64,000 nucleotides of DNA, from NCBI GenBank assembly GCA_036169595.1, contig CM069766.1, positions 4,997,501 to 5,061,500 of the forward strand, read 5' to 3'. Shown piece after piece: positions 22,192 through 33,176 of the stretch. Position 1 is the first letter of the stretch; each line of letters opens with the position of its first letter. The notes below the pieces were generated by a model. The model made no database searches. It had not been told where the DNA came from and worked only from the letters and a program-made list of their open reading frames with translations. Both the position numbers and the translations under genes were made by a program. The stretch comes from Dictyostelium firmibasis (taxonomy: Eukaryota > Evosea > Eumycetozoa > Dictyosteliales > Dictyosteliaceae).

Positions 22192-25111
22192 ACTTACCAG
22201 TAGGTGGACGTCTCGTCCACTTCAAACAAGTTTGGAAAGAATTGGGTCTTCCAAACTTTTGTCAAGAAGTAGTAAACGGATTAAAGGTTCCACTACTTTC
22301 AAACTTCAAACCGATGCTGAACCCAATTCCGATTTCAATTCCAGAGGGTCCGAAATCAGATTGTATCACAAACGAAGTACAAGATTTATTAAAAGACAAT
22401 GCAATAGAACAGGTACTTCCAAACCGTCACTCCCAACTCGTTTTTTACTCCAACGTGTTTACGGTTCCAAAAGCTGGAACGAATTTACATCGTCCAGTAC
22501 TAGATCTAAAGAGGTTAAACCTTTTTATAAAAAATCAATCATTCAAGATGGAAGGTCTAAAGAATCTGTCTTCAATGGTAAAGCAAGGTTACTACATGGT
22601 AAAACTCGATATCAAGAAAGCTTATCTCCATGTTTTAGTCGACGAAAGTTATCGAGATTTATTCCGATTCGTTTGGAAAGGAACTCATTACAGATGGAGA
22701 ACAATGCCATTCGGGTTATCGTCAGCTCCTCGAATCTTTACAATGTTAATGAGACCAGTACTCCGAATGCTAAGAGATATCAACATTTCAGTAATCGCCT
22801 ACTTAGACGATCTTCTAATCGTTGGTTCAACAAAAGAAGAATGTTTAAACAACCTCAACCAAACAATGAATCTGTTAGTCAAACTCGGATTCAAGTTAAA
22901 TTTAGAAAAGAGTGTTCTCGAGCCAACTCAATCAATAACTTTTCTAGGATTACAAATCGATTCAATATCAATGAAGCTACTTGTTCCAAAAGAAAAGAAG
23001 AAGAGTATCATCAAAGATATCAGGAACTTTCTAAAACTCGAAACTTGTACTCTAAGAAAGTTAGCTGGTTTAAAAGGAAAACTGATTGCATTGAAAGATG
23101 CAGTAATACCATTCCGCTTGTACACTCGTCAAACAAACAAGTTTCATTGTCACAGTCTGAAACTAGCAAATGGAAATTGGGATCAATCATTTCCAATTTC
23201 TCAAGATGTCAAGAAAGAAATTTCAAATTGGTTAACTCTCTTAAACCAATGGAATGGAAAAGAAATAAGTCTGTTTCCAAGTTACGATTATGTTCTAACA
23301 ACAGATGCATCAGAATCAGGTGCAGGTGCAACTTTAATGAAAGACAACAAAGTCATCAAAACTTGGTCGTTCCAGTGGTCAGAAGTCCAATCAAACATGT
23401 CATCGAACCGTCGAGAAATGCTCGCTCTACTAATGGCATTTCAAACTCTATGTCGGAAGTTGAACAACTGCAATCTAAAGATTCAAACCGACAATACAAC
23501 AACTCTCTCGTATGTCAATCGCCAAGGTGGTCAGATTCAAGATCTATCGATTCTCTTCGAACAGCTCTGGAAACAATGTCTCAAGAAGAAAATCAATCTG
23601 ATCGGGGAACACATTCCAGGATTCTTCAATGTCAAAGCCGATCACCTCAGTCGTCTATCAGAGATGAATCACAAATCATCCAAGACGATCAAGAGTTACA
23701 ACTGGCAACTCAAGAAAGAAGTGTTCAATCGAATTCAACTTCAATTCGGTCAAATTCAAATGGATCTGTTTGCTTCACACTTCAACCATCAAACAATCAA
23801 TTACTCAACCATGAAAATGAATGCTCTACAACTCGATTGGAGTCAGTGGAATCAATGTCTAGCGTTCCCGCCTCCAATACTTTTGCCTTCTGTGATGGAG
23901 AAGATGAACTTATTGAGTTCGAAGATGGTTTCTATAATACTGATCTTCCCGATTTGGAGATCAGCAACTTGGTATCCGATGATTCAAGCTCAAGTTCCTC
24001 GTCATCATCGCCATCTGTTTCCTCAAGTACTGGGTACGTTCCAGGAAGTATTGACAAAAGAATCGATAGAGTCAATACCAATTCAAATTCAGCAACGATG
24101 GAAACTGGGGATTATTCGACTTTCCAATCTCATGTAAAGTCAATAATTAAAACAAGTAAATCGAGTACTTCGAATTTGTTTATGAACTCTTGGCAACCAT
24201 CAACCTTAAAGGTCTATGATTCAAACTACTCAAAGTTCCATTTCTTTTGTATTTTAAATCGTTTGGATCCATCAAAGATTACTCTGGTAGTTTTTATGGA
24301 CTATTTGACCTATTTATTCAAGCTACAACCTCCGTTGGCTTATTCAACAATTAACAGTCATCGTTCAATGCTTAATCAGTTGCTCATTCTTAGGAATCAA
24401 TCTGAAATCGTTAATGATCCATTCATATCAAGAATAATGACTGGTATTCACAAGTTACGTCCGAGTAACTCAAAGTATAATGAAATCTGGAATGCAAATC
24501 AAGTTTTCAAATACTTATCTACAATCAACGTTTATCCAAAGTTTACATACTCTATTCTTCTACATAAGACTTTTGTTCTTTGTAAAATGTTTGGTTTAGC
24601 AAGGTCATCTGACTTGGTCAAATGGTCTTACAAGAATTTAATAATCACTGAACACTCAATTAAAGCTCCTGTTATCAATGCAAAAGAACAAAGGAATACA
24701 AAGAATGCTGATATTTCCATTTTAGAATTAACTTCGTTAGATGAATCCAATGCAAGTATTTGTCCAGTTCTCCATCTTTCAAGATACCTCAAACACTCTG
24801 AACAAAGAAGAACTGTTTCATCTGGTGACTCGGTATTCATTCTCCGTGATGGTAATCCAGTTTCAGTCGAATATATAAATTCGATAGTTTTATCAATACT
24901 TTCAAAATCAGGTATTGATATTACAAAGTTCAAATCTCACTCTACTCGTTCCGCTATGGCTTCTCTCTTGTTGTCCAGTAATGTTCCATTCCATGTGGTC
25001 AAGAAACTAGGTCGTTGGAAATCAAATGATACAGTTGATAACTTTTATGACAAGAAAATCATTGGTGAAAAATCTGGTGGTTTCTTAAATAATGTAGTCC
25101 AACTTTCATAA
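22025..25111 (+). CDS. DIRS-A tyrosine recombinase frame
   Basis: Continuous open frame of 1028 codons, beginning inside GAG without an ATG and overlapping the RT frame for about 1.9 kb. Only the C-terminal ~300 residues resemble a tyrosine recombinase (GLARSSDL, SHSTRSAMA, LGRWKS, NFYDKK). It presumably integrates circular DNA copies without target duplication. Confidence 0.8.
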   Translation: MVITLLEVVVRITSPVVGVMADPITSMDPKVMLHQVAAIPSLETVPIIVFRRTRSKLTSRWTSRPLQTSLERIGSSKLLSRSSKRIKGSTTFKLQTDAEPNSDFNSRGSEIRLYHKRSTRFIKRQCNRTGTSKPSLPTRFLLQRVYGSKSWNEFTSSSTRSKEVKPFYKKSIIQDGRSKESVFNGKARLLHGKTRYQESLSPCFSRRKLSRFIPIRLERNSLQMENNAIRVIVSSSNLYNVNETSTPNAKRYQHFSNRLLRRSSNRWFNKRRMFKQPQPNNESVSQTRIQVKFRKECSRANSINNFSRITNRFNINEATCSKRKEEEYHQRYQELSKTRNLYSKKVSWFKRKTDCIERCSNTIPLVHSSNKQVSLSQSETSKWKLGSIISNFSRCQERNFKLVNSLKPMEWKRNKSVSKLRLCSNNRCIRIRCRCNFNERQQSHQNLVVPVVRSPIKHVIEPSRNARSTNGISNSMSEVEQLQSKDSNRQYNNSLVCQSPRWSDSRSIDSLRTALETMSQEENQSDRGTHSRILQCQSRSPQSSIRDESQIIQDDQELQLATQERSVQSNSTSIRSNSNGSVCFTLQPSNNQLLNHENECSTTRLESVESMSSVPASNTFAFCDGEDELIEFEDGFYNTDLPDLEISNLVSDDSSSSSSSSSPSVSSSTGYVPGSIDKRIDRVNTNSNSATMETGDYSTFQSHVKSIIKTSKSSTSNLFMNSWQPSTLKVYDSNYSKFHFFCILNRLDPSKITLVVFMDYLTYLFKLQPPLAYSTINSHRSMLNQLLILRNQSEIVNDPFISRIMTGIHKLRPSNSKYNEIWNANQVFKYLSTINVYPKFTYSILLHKTFVLCKMFGLARSSDLVKWSYKNLIITEHSIKAPVINAKEQRNTKNADISILELTSLDESNASICPVLHLSRYLKHSEQRRTVSSGDSVFILRDGNPVSVEYINSIVLSILSKSGIDITKFKSHSTRSAMASLLLSSNVPFHVVKKLGRWKSNDTVDNFYDKKIIGEKSGGFLNNVVQLS
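22242..24137 (+). CDS. DIRS-A RT/RNase H/methyltransferase-like frame
   Basis: 631 codons, open. YLDDLL (RT), TTDASESGAG / NRREMLAL / QTDNTTTL (RNase H), MDLFASHFN and CLAFPPP (C-terminal module). Lies wholly inside the recombinase frame span. Confidence 0.85.
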   Translation: MGLPNFCQEVVNGLKVPLLSNFKPMLNPIPISIPEGPKSDCITNEVQDLLKDNAIEQVLPNRHSQLVFYSNVFTVPKAGTNLHRPVLDLKRLNLFIKNQSFKMEGLKNLSSMVKQGYYMVKLDIKKAYLHVLVDESYRDLFRFVWKGTHYRWRTMPFGLSSAPRIFTMLMRPVLRMLRDINISVIAYLDDLLIVGSTKEECLNNLNQTMNLLVKLGFKLNLEKSVLEPTQSITFLGLQIDSISMKLLVPKEKKKSIIKDIRNFLKLETCTLRKLAGLKGKLIALKDAVIPFRLYTRQTNKFHCHSLKLANGNWDQSFPISQDVKKEISNWLTLLNQWNGKEISLFPSYDYVLTTDASESGAGATLMKDNKVIKTWSFQWSEVQSNMSSNRREMLALLMAFQTLCRKLNNCNLKIQTDNTTTLSYVNRQGGQIQDLSILFEQLWKQCLKKKINLIGEHIPGFFNVKADHLSRLSEMNHKSSKTIKSYNWQLKKEVFNRIQLQFGQIQMDLFASHFNHQTINYSTMKMNALQLDWSQWNQCLAFPPPILLPSVMEKMNLLSSKMVSIILIFPIWRSATWYPMIQAQVPRHHRHLFPQVLGTFQEVLTKESIESIPIQIQQRWKLGIIRLSNLM

Positions 25112-25512
25112 ATTTAAATATATATATGATAATATAAATTAAAAATTTAATAATTAAATTATATTTTATATTAAATATATATATTTAAATTGGTCCCAGC
25201 CCGCCCTCCCTTAGTCGGAATTCCATATAAATCAAATTGTTTTCAATATTTAGTGCCACTATTTATACTGTTTTTACTTTCTGAAAAATTTCTCAAAACT
25301 CAAAAAAATAGGTGCGTGACACGTGGCAACTTTTTTCAAACTCGAAATTTTTCATTTTTTCAATAATTTTTTCGAGCTAAAAAACCTCCAGAAAATTCTT
25401 TTGAATTTCTCTGAAAATTATCTTAAATATTTGGGAATAATCAAATAAATAAATATATTCATAAATTTAAATATATATATTTAATATAAAATATAATTTA
25501 ATTATTAAATTT

Positions 25513-27390
25513 TTAAATAATCCCCAACTTCCAACGTTGTTGGATTTGAATTGGTATTGACTGAATTGATTCTTTGGTCAATACTTCCTGGAATGTACCC
25601 AGTACTTGAGGAAACAGATGGCGATGATGACGAGGAACTTGAGCTTGAATCATTGGATACCAAGTTGCTGACCTCCATATTGGAAAGATCAGTATTATAG
25701 AAACCATCTTCGAACTCAATAAGTTCATCTTCTCCATCACAGAAGGCAAAAGTATTGGAGGTGGAAAGGCGAGACATTGGTTCCATTGACTCCAATCGAG
25801 TTGTAGAGCATTCATTTTCATGGTTGAGTAGTTGATTGTTTGATGATTCAGATGAGATGCAAACAGATCCATTTGAATTTGACCGAATTGAAGTTGAATT
25901 CGATTGAATACTTCTTTTTTGAGTTGCCAATTGTAACTCTTGATCGGCTTGGATGATTTGTGATTCATCTCTGATAGACGACTGAGGTGATCGGCTTTGA
26001 CATTGAAGAATCCTGGAATGTGTTCCCCGATCAGATTGATTTTCTTCTTGAGACATTGTTTCCAAAGTTGTTCGAAGAGAATCGATAGGTTCTGGATTTG
26101 ACCACCTTGACGGTTGATATACGATAGAGTTGTTGTGTTGTCGGTTTGAACTTTTAGATTGCAGCTCTTTAACTTTCGACAAAGTTTTTGAAATGCCATT
26201 AATAGTGCAAGCATTTCTCGACGATTCGATGACATGTTTGATTGATCGGTTGACCATTGGAAAGACCAAGTTTGTATGAGCTTGTTTCCTTTCTTTAGAG
26301 TTGCACCTGCACCTGATTCTGATGCATCTGTTGTTAACACATAATCGTAACTTGGAAAAAGACTTATTTCTTTTCCATTCCATTGGCTTAAGAGTTTTAA
26401 CCAATTTGATATTTCTATCTTTACTTCTTGAGGGATTGTAAATGATTGATCCCAATTTCCATTTGCGATAATTAAACTTTGACAATGGAACTTGTTTGTT
26501 TGTCGAGTGTATAGACGGAATGGTATTACTGCATCTTTCAATGCAATAAGCTTTCCTTTTAAACCAGCTAACTTTCTTAGAGAACATGAATCCAGTTTTA
26601 GAAAGTTTCTTATTTCTTTGATGACACTCTTTTTCTTTTTCTCCGGGACAAGCAATTTCATTGATATTGAATCGATTTCTAACCCGAGAAATGTTATTGT
26701 TTGAGTTGGTTGTAAAACACTCTTTTCTAGATTTAATTTGAATCCCAGTTTTAATAAAAGGTCCATTGTTTTGTTGAGGTTGAGAGTACATTCTTCTTTT
26801 GTTGAACCAACAATTAGAAGATCGTCCAAGTAAGCGATTACTGATACATTGATTTCTCTTAATCTTTGGAGTACTGGTCTCATTAACATTGTGAAGACTC
26901 GAGGAGCTGTTGATAATCCGAATGGCATCGTTTTCCAACGATAATGAATTCCTTTCCAAACGAACCGAAATAGGTCTCTGAATCTTTCGTCCACTAAGAT
27001 ATGAAGATAGGCTTTCTTGATATCGAGTTTTACCATGTAATAACCTTGTTTCAACATTGATGAGAGATTCTTTATTCCTTCCATCTTGAATGATTGATTG
27101 CTGATGAACTTGTTTAATCTTTTTAAATCTAGTACTGGACGAAGTAAATTCGTTCCAGCTTTTGGAACCGTAAACACGTTGGAGTAAAAAACGAGTTTTG
27201 AATAACGGTTTGGAAGTACTTGCTCTATAGCATCGTCTAGTAGCAATTCTTGTACTTCGTTTGTGATGCAATCCGTTTTCGGACCATCTGACATCGAGAT
27301 CGGAATTGGGTTCAGCATCGGTTTGAAGTTTGGAAGTAGATGAATCTTTAAACCATTCACTACTTCTTGACAAAAGTTTGGAAGACCCAA
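25513..27390 (-). CDS. DIRS-B RT/RNase H/methyltransferase-like frame (end lost)
   Basis: About 625 codons with YLDDLL, TTDASESGAG, QTDNTTTL and MDLFASHLN. Its last codons lie against the nested DIRS-A at 25516. Compare the uninterrupted DIRS-B frame at 51479-53374. Confidence 0.75.
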   Translation of the reverse strand: MGLPNFCQEVVNGLKIHLLPNFKPMLNPIPISMSDGPKTDCITNEVQELLLDDAIEQVLPNRYSKLVFYSNVFTVPKAGTNLLRPVLDLKRLNKFISNQSFKMEGIKNLSSMLKQGYYMVKLDIKKAYLHILVDERFRDLFRFVWKGIHYRWKTMPFGLSTAPRVFTMLMRPVLQRLREINVSVIAYLDDLLIVGSTKEECTLNLNKTMDLLLKLGFKLNLEKSVLQPTQTITFLGLEIDSISMKLLVPEKKKKSVIKEIRNFLKLDSCSLRKLAGLKGKLIALKDAVIPFRLYTRQTNKFHCQSLIIANGNWDQSFTIPQEVKIEISNWLKLLSQWNGKEISLFPSYDYVLTTDASESGAGATLKKGNKLIQTWSFQWSTDQSNMSSNRREMLALLMAFQKLCRKLKSCNLKVQTDNTTTLSYINRQGGQIQNLSILFEQLWKQCLKKKINLIGEHIPGFFNVKADHLSRLSEMNHKSSKPIKSYNWQLKKEVFNRIQLQFGQIQMDLFASHLNHQTINYSTMKMNALQLDWSQWNQCLAFPPPILLPSVMEKMNLLSSKMVSIILIFPIWRSATWYPMIQAQVPRHHRHLFPQVLGTFQEVLTKESIQSIPIQIQQRWKLGII

Positions 27391-27440
27391 TTCTTTCCAA
27401 ACTTGTTTGAAGTGGACAAGACGTCCACCTACCGGTAAGT

Positions 27441-28493
27441 TTACTTCTTGTTCTTCGGAAAACGGTAGTTGTTGTTGGAACCGTTTCCAGACTTGGTATT
27501 GTTGCTACCTGCTGCAACAGTACTTTGGGATCCATTGAAGTTGTTGGATCGGCCATTACTCCCACTATTGGATTTACTATTACTACTGTTTCCATTAGTG
27601 TTATTACCACTTGAGTTGTTATTATTGTTATTATTGTTGTTATTATTAAATGATTTCTTAAATCTTGATTTTGATTGATAACTACTTTTTGATAATGATT
27701 GTTTTGTTTCATTATTCTTTCTGATTACCTTTGATAACTTTCTTATACGTTCAGTTTCAGTTTCATCAAATAATTTTGGAGTATCCTTTATCTTGATTGG
27801 TTGAACGACTTCAGAACCATATATTTCTTTTGATATGTTGTTACGACGAACACGACTTAATGATGCTTGTGCATTAATAGTTAAAAGAATAGTAGAATCA
27901 GCTAAATAACTTAATAGTTCAGTATCGACTTCAGAATTATCAGTAGATGATAACATGTTTGATATCAAGAGGATAGGTTTCAATATATCATTGATTCTTT
28001 TTTCGACAATGAATAGATCAGAATCATTATTCTTGAGATGAGATGAGGCAGTAATACCATCTGGAGTACCGAATGGAGCAACATTAACTTGAAAATTTGA
28101 TGGAAAGCAAAAAGTTTTATTAAAATCAGAAATATCGTTCTTTTTGAGGATACATTGTTCTTCAACCAGTAAACCTTGATTGTTTAATAAATGTTTATAT
28201 TCATTAAACAATGAATCAGATAATTGATATTCAGTTGGTATATCGACATCATTATTTGAATCATCATCATTATCTTCATTCTCTTTATCTGAATTGTTAT
28301 TATTCTCTTGATTTTTACTTATATTATTGTTAGATGTTATTGGTTCTTTAACGTATCTACTAAATGTTAATGTTAATTTGTTTATTTGATCTTCAATTGA
28401 TTTCATTCTAATATCCATTAAATTTGTATTATTATCTGTAGAGGAACTGCCATAGCTTTGATCATTAGAGTTATTATTAACAGTGGTGTTCAT
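27441..28493 (-). CDS. DIRS-B GAG-like protein
   Basis: 350 aa from ATG at 28493. Colinear with DIRS-A GAG: a coiled-coil-like N-terminus, acidic linker, the shared core (FCFPSNFQVNVAPFGTP) and a C-terminal tail with an 11-asparagine run and Ser/Gly repeats. Clearly a separate subfamily: the core is closely related while the N-terminus and tail differ. Confidence 0.8.
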   Translation of the reverse strand: MNTTVNNNSNDQSYGSSSTDNNTNLMDIRMKSIEDQINKLTLTFSRYVKEPITSNNNISKNQENNNNSDKENEDNDDDSNNDVDIPTEYQLSDSLFNEYKHLLNNQGLLVEEQCILKKNDISDFNKTFCFPSNFQVNVAPFGTPDGITASSHLKNNDSDLFIVEKRINDILKPILLISNMLSSTDNSEVDTELLSYLADSTILLTINAQASLSRVRRNNISKEIYGSEVVQPIKIKDTPKLFDETETERIRKLSKVIRKNNETKQSLSKSSYQSKSRFKKSFNNNNNNNNNNNSSGNNTNGNSSNSKSNSGSNGRSNNFNGSQSTVAAGSNNTKSGNGSNNNYRFPKNKK

Positions 28494-30097
28494 TATTTTA
28501 TTTAATTTAAAATATTGTATGAGTTAGTATAATATTAAATTAAAATATATAAAAATATTGTTATAAATTAATTATTTGTATAAAAATTGTGTGAATGTAT
28601 CTTAAACATATAGGAGGAATTCCCAAATAAAATAAATCAAATTGTAAAAGTTTCTGTGTGGTATTTATAATGAAATGCATTCTTCTGTAAAAATTTCAAC
28701 AAAAAAAAAAAAAAAAAAAAAATTTTTATTTTTCCCCCACTTTTTGGCGCACTTATTTGCGCGGGAAATTTTAACACACCCCACACCACGCTTTGCGCGA
28801 AATTTTTAAAAATTTAAAAATTATCTTAAATATTTGGGAATAATCAAATAAATAAATGTATTCATAATATAAATATATATATGATAATATAAATTAAAAT
28901 AAACTTTAAAAGGAATAAAAAAATAATATAATTTTAAAAAATATATTCATTTATTGTTTCTTAAATTAAAATTGATTTGTTCAATATGGAATATCATTAT
29001 TAAACAGTACGAAAGGAAGTTTGGTTGATGAATTCCTCTTTGTTTTACTATTCCCCATCTATTCTTCATATCAGCAAACTTGTTCTCTACCAATGACCGT
29101 TTACCAGCTTGGAAATGATGGAATCTTGATTCCACAACTTTTCTTTCTTGATTGGAAAGTATTTCGTCACCTTTACCAAGAAGATTTTTGATTCTCTTTG
29201 GTGTATAAAACAAGGTACCGTTGTAAGCAGGGTCTGCAAGTACTGAAAACTCTTCTCCGTTTTTTATAAAAGAGTAAATTAGATCATTGAGACCAGTTAA
29301 CATTGACATACCTGAATCATTATTATGACCTTTACCAATGATCGCAGAATCGATTGTACCATTTTCATCGACAAGTATTTGAATTGTAAAAGAGTGATAC
29401 TTTAAGTCGCCTCTGTACCATTCGAATTGATATGGATGCACTCGATTGATTCTAAAATCGGTACAATCGACATAATGTAAACAGTTTAAGTTCATTAACT
29501 CCAACGAGATGGTATAAAGACATGGTATCATAAGTGGAATAAGTGCACGTACAGCTCTTGAAATAGTAGCACTACTAATACTAAAGATTCTCTTTAACAA
29601 TGAGGTCGAATTTGGTCCTTTCTAAATTATTTGACAAAAATATTTAATATTCTAATATAATAGTAATCTAAAACTTATTTTTAATATGTACAGACCTTCA
29701 AAAAAAACAATACTAACAACACTTTCAATCTTGAATCTAACAAACATTTAAACGCTTTGACTGAGTTTCTACACAATCTAACAATTTCATCAACGAGATC
29801 TATTGGTAAACCTAATTCATTGTAAACATCTACTTGATTGTAATGAGTTGGATATAAATCTTTAAATATTCTAACAGTTTTACGAGATTGGTTTTTATTT
29901 AATGGGGTTGGAACAAATGTATCGTTTCTATATCTCTTTTTAATTGTTCTTTCCAATCTATTAATATTAATATAGTTATGTCTAATAATTTTCTTTTGTT
30001 GAACATCATTATTTTCATTCAGTTGATTCAAAATCCTGAATGGATCATTGTTGAATATGTTTGTATTCGAGTTAAGTTTTTTAATTATAATACTCTT

Positions 30098-32369
30098 CCC
30101 TCCGAAATAAAGTATTTTTATGGTGTCTTTGGTGCATTGGTTTGTTCAGCAAAAATAATCGATCTGCACGCGAAACGGCATAATTTAATTAAAAAATATA
30201 AAATTTAAATCGAAAAAATTAAAATTTGTGTTTTTTAAAAATAAAAATCTCATATTTTAATTAAAATTAATTTTTTTATTTTTTTTTATTTTTTTTTATT
30301 TTTTTTTATTTTTTATTTTTTTTATTTTTTTTTATTTTTTTATTTTTTTATTTTTTTTGACAAATGGTATTATATTTGAAATATTGATACAATAAAGACG
30401 ATGAAACAGAGATGGAAGATTGGGTTGAGGAACTATTTGATCAAATAGTTCCTCATTCCAATCTCTATCTCTGTTTCATCGTCTTCGTCTTCGTAGACAT
30501 CCTGGTTATCATCTGGATTGTTTTTAGTTTTGATTATTATTATTTTGACTTTGATTTTGATATTGGTTTTGAGAAAATTGATGATCAATTTGTAAATGGT
30601 TAGTGAAGATCACAATTATTCATATGATAATGATGATGATGCATCACCCATTAATACGTTTTTGGATCGTCAAATATTGAATTCAGAAATCTATTTGATT
30701 TAAATAATACCAATACACTTCTACTACTACTACCTCTTCATCCATCACCTTCCAATAATCCTGCTTCTTCATCAAGATCATCACTACTCCTGCTTCACCA
30801 CCGCTACTACCTCTTGATCCACCATCTAATACTCCTGCTTCTTCATCATGATCATCCAATACTCCTGCCTCTTCATCACAATAACAAACTCTCTTTAAAT
30901 AATACCAATACTACTTCTACTACCTCTTCATCATCACCACCATTGAATACACCTGCCTCTTTATCAAGATCATCCAATATCACCACTACCCTACCACTGC
31001 TACTGCTACTGCTACTGCTACTGCTACTGCTACTGCTACTGCTACTGCTACTGCTACTGCTACTGCTACTGCTACTGCTACTACCTCTTCTTCATCACCA
31101 CAATCTAATACACCTGCTTCTTCATAACAATCATCTAATACACCTACTTCTTCATAACAATCATCTAATACACCTACTTCTTCATCACAATCATCTAATA
31201 CACCTGCTTCATCATCCAATACCACTACTACAACTGCCACTGCTACTAATACTACCTATTCTTCATCACCACGAAATACACCTTCTTCTTCATCTAACAC
31301 TGGTACTACTTTAAGAATGTCTTCATCTGTTTACCAAAAATTATAGTAAGATTATATTGGCCTGCAACCATTATGGATACAGATGGTCATCTATATATGA
31401 AGAAATAGAATATATATTAAAAATTAAGTAGGTATGAATTTTTTTAAAAAAAAGAAATACATTTATATTAATGTATATAACTTGTAGATTGACCTATTTT
31501 AAAATTTATATACAATATTGTTTATTTTAAAATTTTAAAATAGGTCAATCTACAAGTTGTATGTACATTAATATAAATGTATTTTAAAATGAACTAATGC
31601 ACCTGTAAAATATAATCTTGTTATTATATATATTGTTATTATTTGTATAGTTTCAAAAAAAATGAAAAAAAAAATAAAAAAAAATAAAAAATAAAAAAAA
31701 ATATTCCTGACGAGCAGCAAAAATTTATTTCAAAAAAATTTGAGAGTGTGGTAGGTGGGATGTATGAAATCTTGAAGTGGAGTGATGGAAATCAAAAAAT
31801 TTACATATGTTCTCAGTTGCCAAATGAAAGAAGCCGTTTGTGAATATGCGAGTGAAATTTTTGTAAAAAAAAAAAAATATTTACCATTTACAATTTCCTA
31901 TTTATATTTATTTTTTTTTATATTTTATTATTTAATTTTTTTTTGAATAATTATTAATACATAATAAAAATTTACATATAAAAAAAAAAAAAAAAAAATT
32001 TTTACTCATAAAAAAAAAAAAAAAAAAAAAAAAATCACCATTTAAAATGACATTATTACTTTTTTTTCATAGTTATTGATTAAAAACATCTAAAACACTC
32101 ATATAACCCAAGAAGATACCTTATCATAATGAAAGGGCCTGTTGTTCTGTTATGACATGGTTATTTTGGAGTGTTGATAAGGCTTTTCAAAACTCCGCAA
32201 GATCTAAAAAAATAAAAAAATAAAAAAAATATTTTTTTAATTTAAATTTTAATTATTTTTATTTTTATTTTTAAATTAATTTTTTCCCGGGTTATATAAC
32301 AAATAAAATCGAATGCACCAGATTATTGGTCATTTTAATATGAACTTATCAATACTAAAAACCGGAGGG
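30098..32369 (-). mobile_element. TIR element T1, copy 2 (full length, inside H2)
   Basis: 2.27 kb, opposite orientation to copy 1. Ends CCCTCCGAAATAAAG at 30098 and ...CGGAGGG at 32369. The empty site in H1 (8318-8329, CTTAATAAAGAG) equals left plus right flank with nothing duplicated. It contains the same two palindromes (about 30392-30490 and 31459-31584) and a shorter hexamer array (30995-31082). Confidence 0.8.
30995..31082. repeat. (ACTGCT)n microsatellite in T1 copy 2
   Basis: About fourteen perfect hexamer units, complementary to the array at 5365-5505. Leucine- or valine/alanine-rich reading frames over it are products of the repeat. Confidence 0.8.
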
Positions 32370-33176
32370 TATTAAGTTGATTTTGGAAATTGTTGCTATA
32401 ATCATCTTTATTACTACAATAGTTTCTACATCATCGTTATCGAATTGATTTGTATTTATAAAATCTTTTACAATTGTTTCAAATCGATTTCGTTCGAATG
32501 TTTCTAACATGTTTTTATTAAAACCATCATCTAAAATTTCCCAAGTAGATTCATTAAAACTATATCCTTCCCATTTTATAAAGTATTCTGTCGAACCATC
32601 TATAATTCTTTTATCTAAAATTTCTTCAACATTATATCGATAATTGTTACTATCCATTTGAGTTAACTTTATATCAATTAAATAATTGTTATTTATAGGA
32701 ATTATAGTTTATAAGTTTATATAATATTAATAGTTTATAGGTTTTTAATTATATTATTTAATGTAAATAGAAAATTAATGTGAAACAATTATTTTCACAC
32801 AAGTGGTATAAAAAAATAATAAATTTAATTAAATTTAATTACTTTTTAACACTAACCCACACGTGGTAAAAATTATTGAAAATAAATTGAAAAAAATAAA
32901 TAATTTAATTTAATTTAATTATTTACCCCTAATGTGGTTAAATTATATCGATAATTTACAACAATTGACACGTGGCAATATTATTATTAAAATAAATTAA
33001 TAAAAACACCCACATTTTTAATTTTATTTTTTATTTTTTATTATTTTTTATTTTTTATTTTTTTATATCTTTAATTTTTTAATTAGAAAACTATAATAAG
33101 TTACACAAAACAATTTAATTATTAAAAACAAAAACAAACATATATATTAAGTAATAACATTCTTTTATTAAACACC

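Larger units (their letters stand above)
20777..25516 (+). mobile_element. DIRS-A retroelement, looks whole (nested in DIRS-B)
   Basis: 4740 bp from TTTATATTATC to TTTTTAA with both terminal repeats (about 20777-21060 and 25216-25516), the internal complementary region (about 25112-25215) and all three frames open. Insertion into DIRS-B is exact: the filled flanks GTTGA and ATAATCC reconstitute the uninterrupted site at 51495-51506 with no duplication. It is a young insertion. Confidence 0.9.
19744..28893 (-). mobile_element. DIRS-B retroelement split by a nested DIRS-A
   Basis: Minus strand. Left terminal repeat and leader 28494-28893, GAG 27441-28493, RT/methyltransferase region about 25517-27440, recombinase region 19787-20776; a DIRS-A occupies 20777-25516. 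The right terminal repeat is missing: the element is cut in its internal complementary region by the DIRS-A ending at 19743. At 28893 it enters Harbinger-like H2 at a point whose uninterrupted form is seen at 9518-9530. Broken by the nested insertion and the end loss; coding parts otherwise largely open. Confidence 0.85.
28947..32657 (-). pseudogene. Chromodomain-Harbinger transposase gene of H2, split by T1
   Basis: Exon 2 (28947-29621, DDE core, open) and the 74-bp intron (29622-29695) match H1 closely. Exon 1 is cut in two by T1: C-terminal part 29696-30097, chromodomain part 32370-32657. The insertion falls between the codons for Leu and Ile/Lys after the chromodomain (KINLI...). Removing T1 would restore the H1 sequence exactly, so the gene was presumably functional until T1 arrived. 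Confidence 0.75.

Noticed and set aside
30814-31314. Leucine- and histidine-rich frame of 166 codons in T1 copy 2
   Set aside because: Produced by reading the (ACTGCT)n array and adjoining CATCAC repeats; no counterpart of matching length in T1 copy 1.
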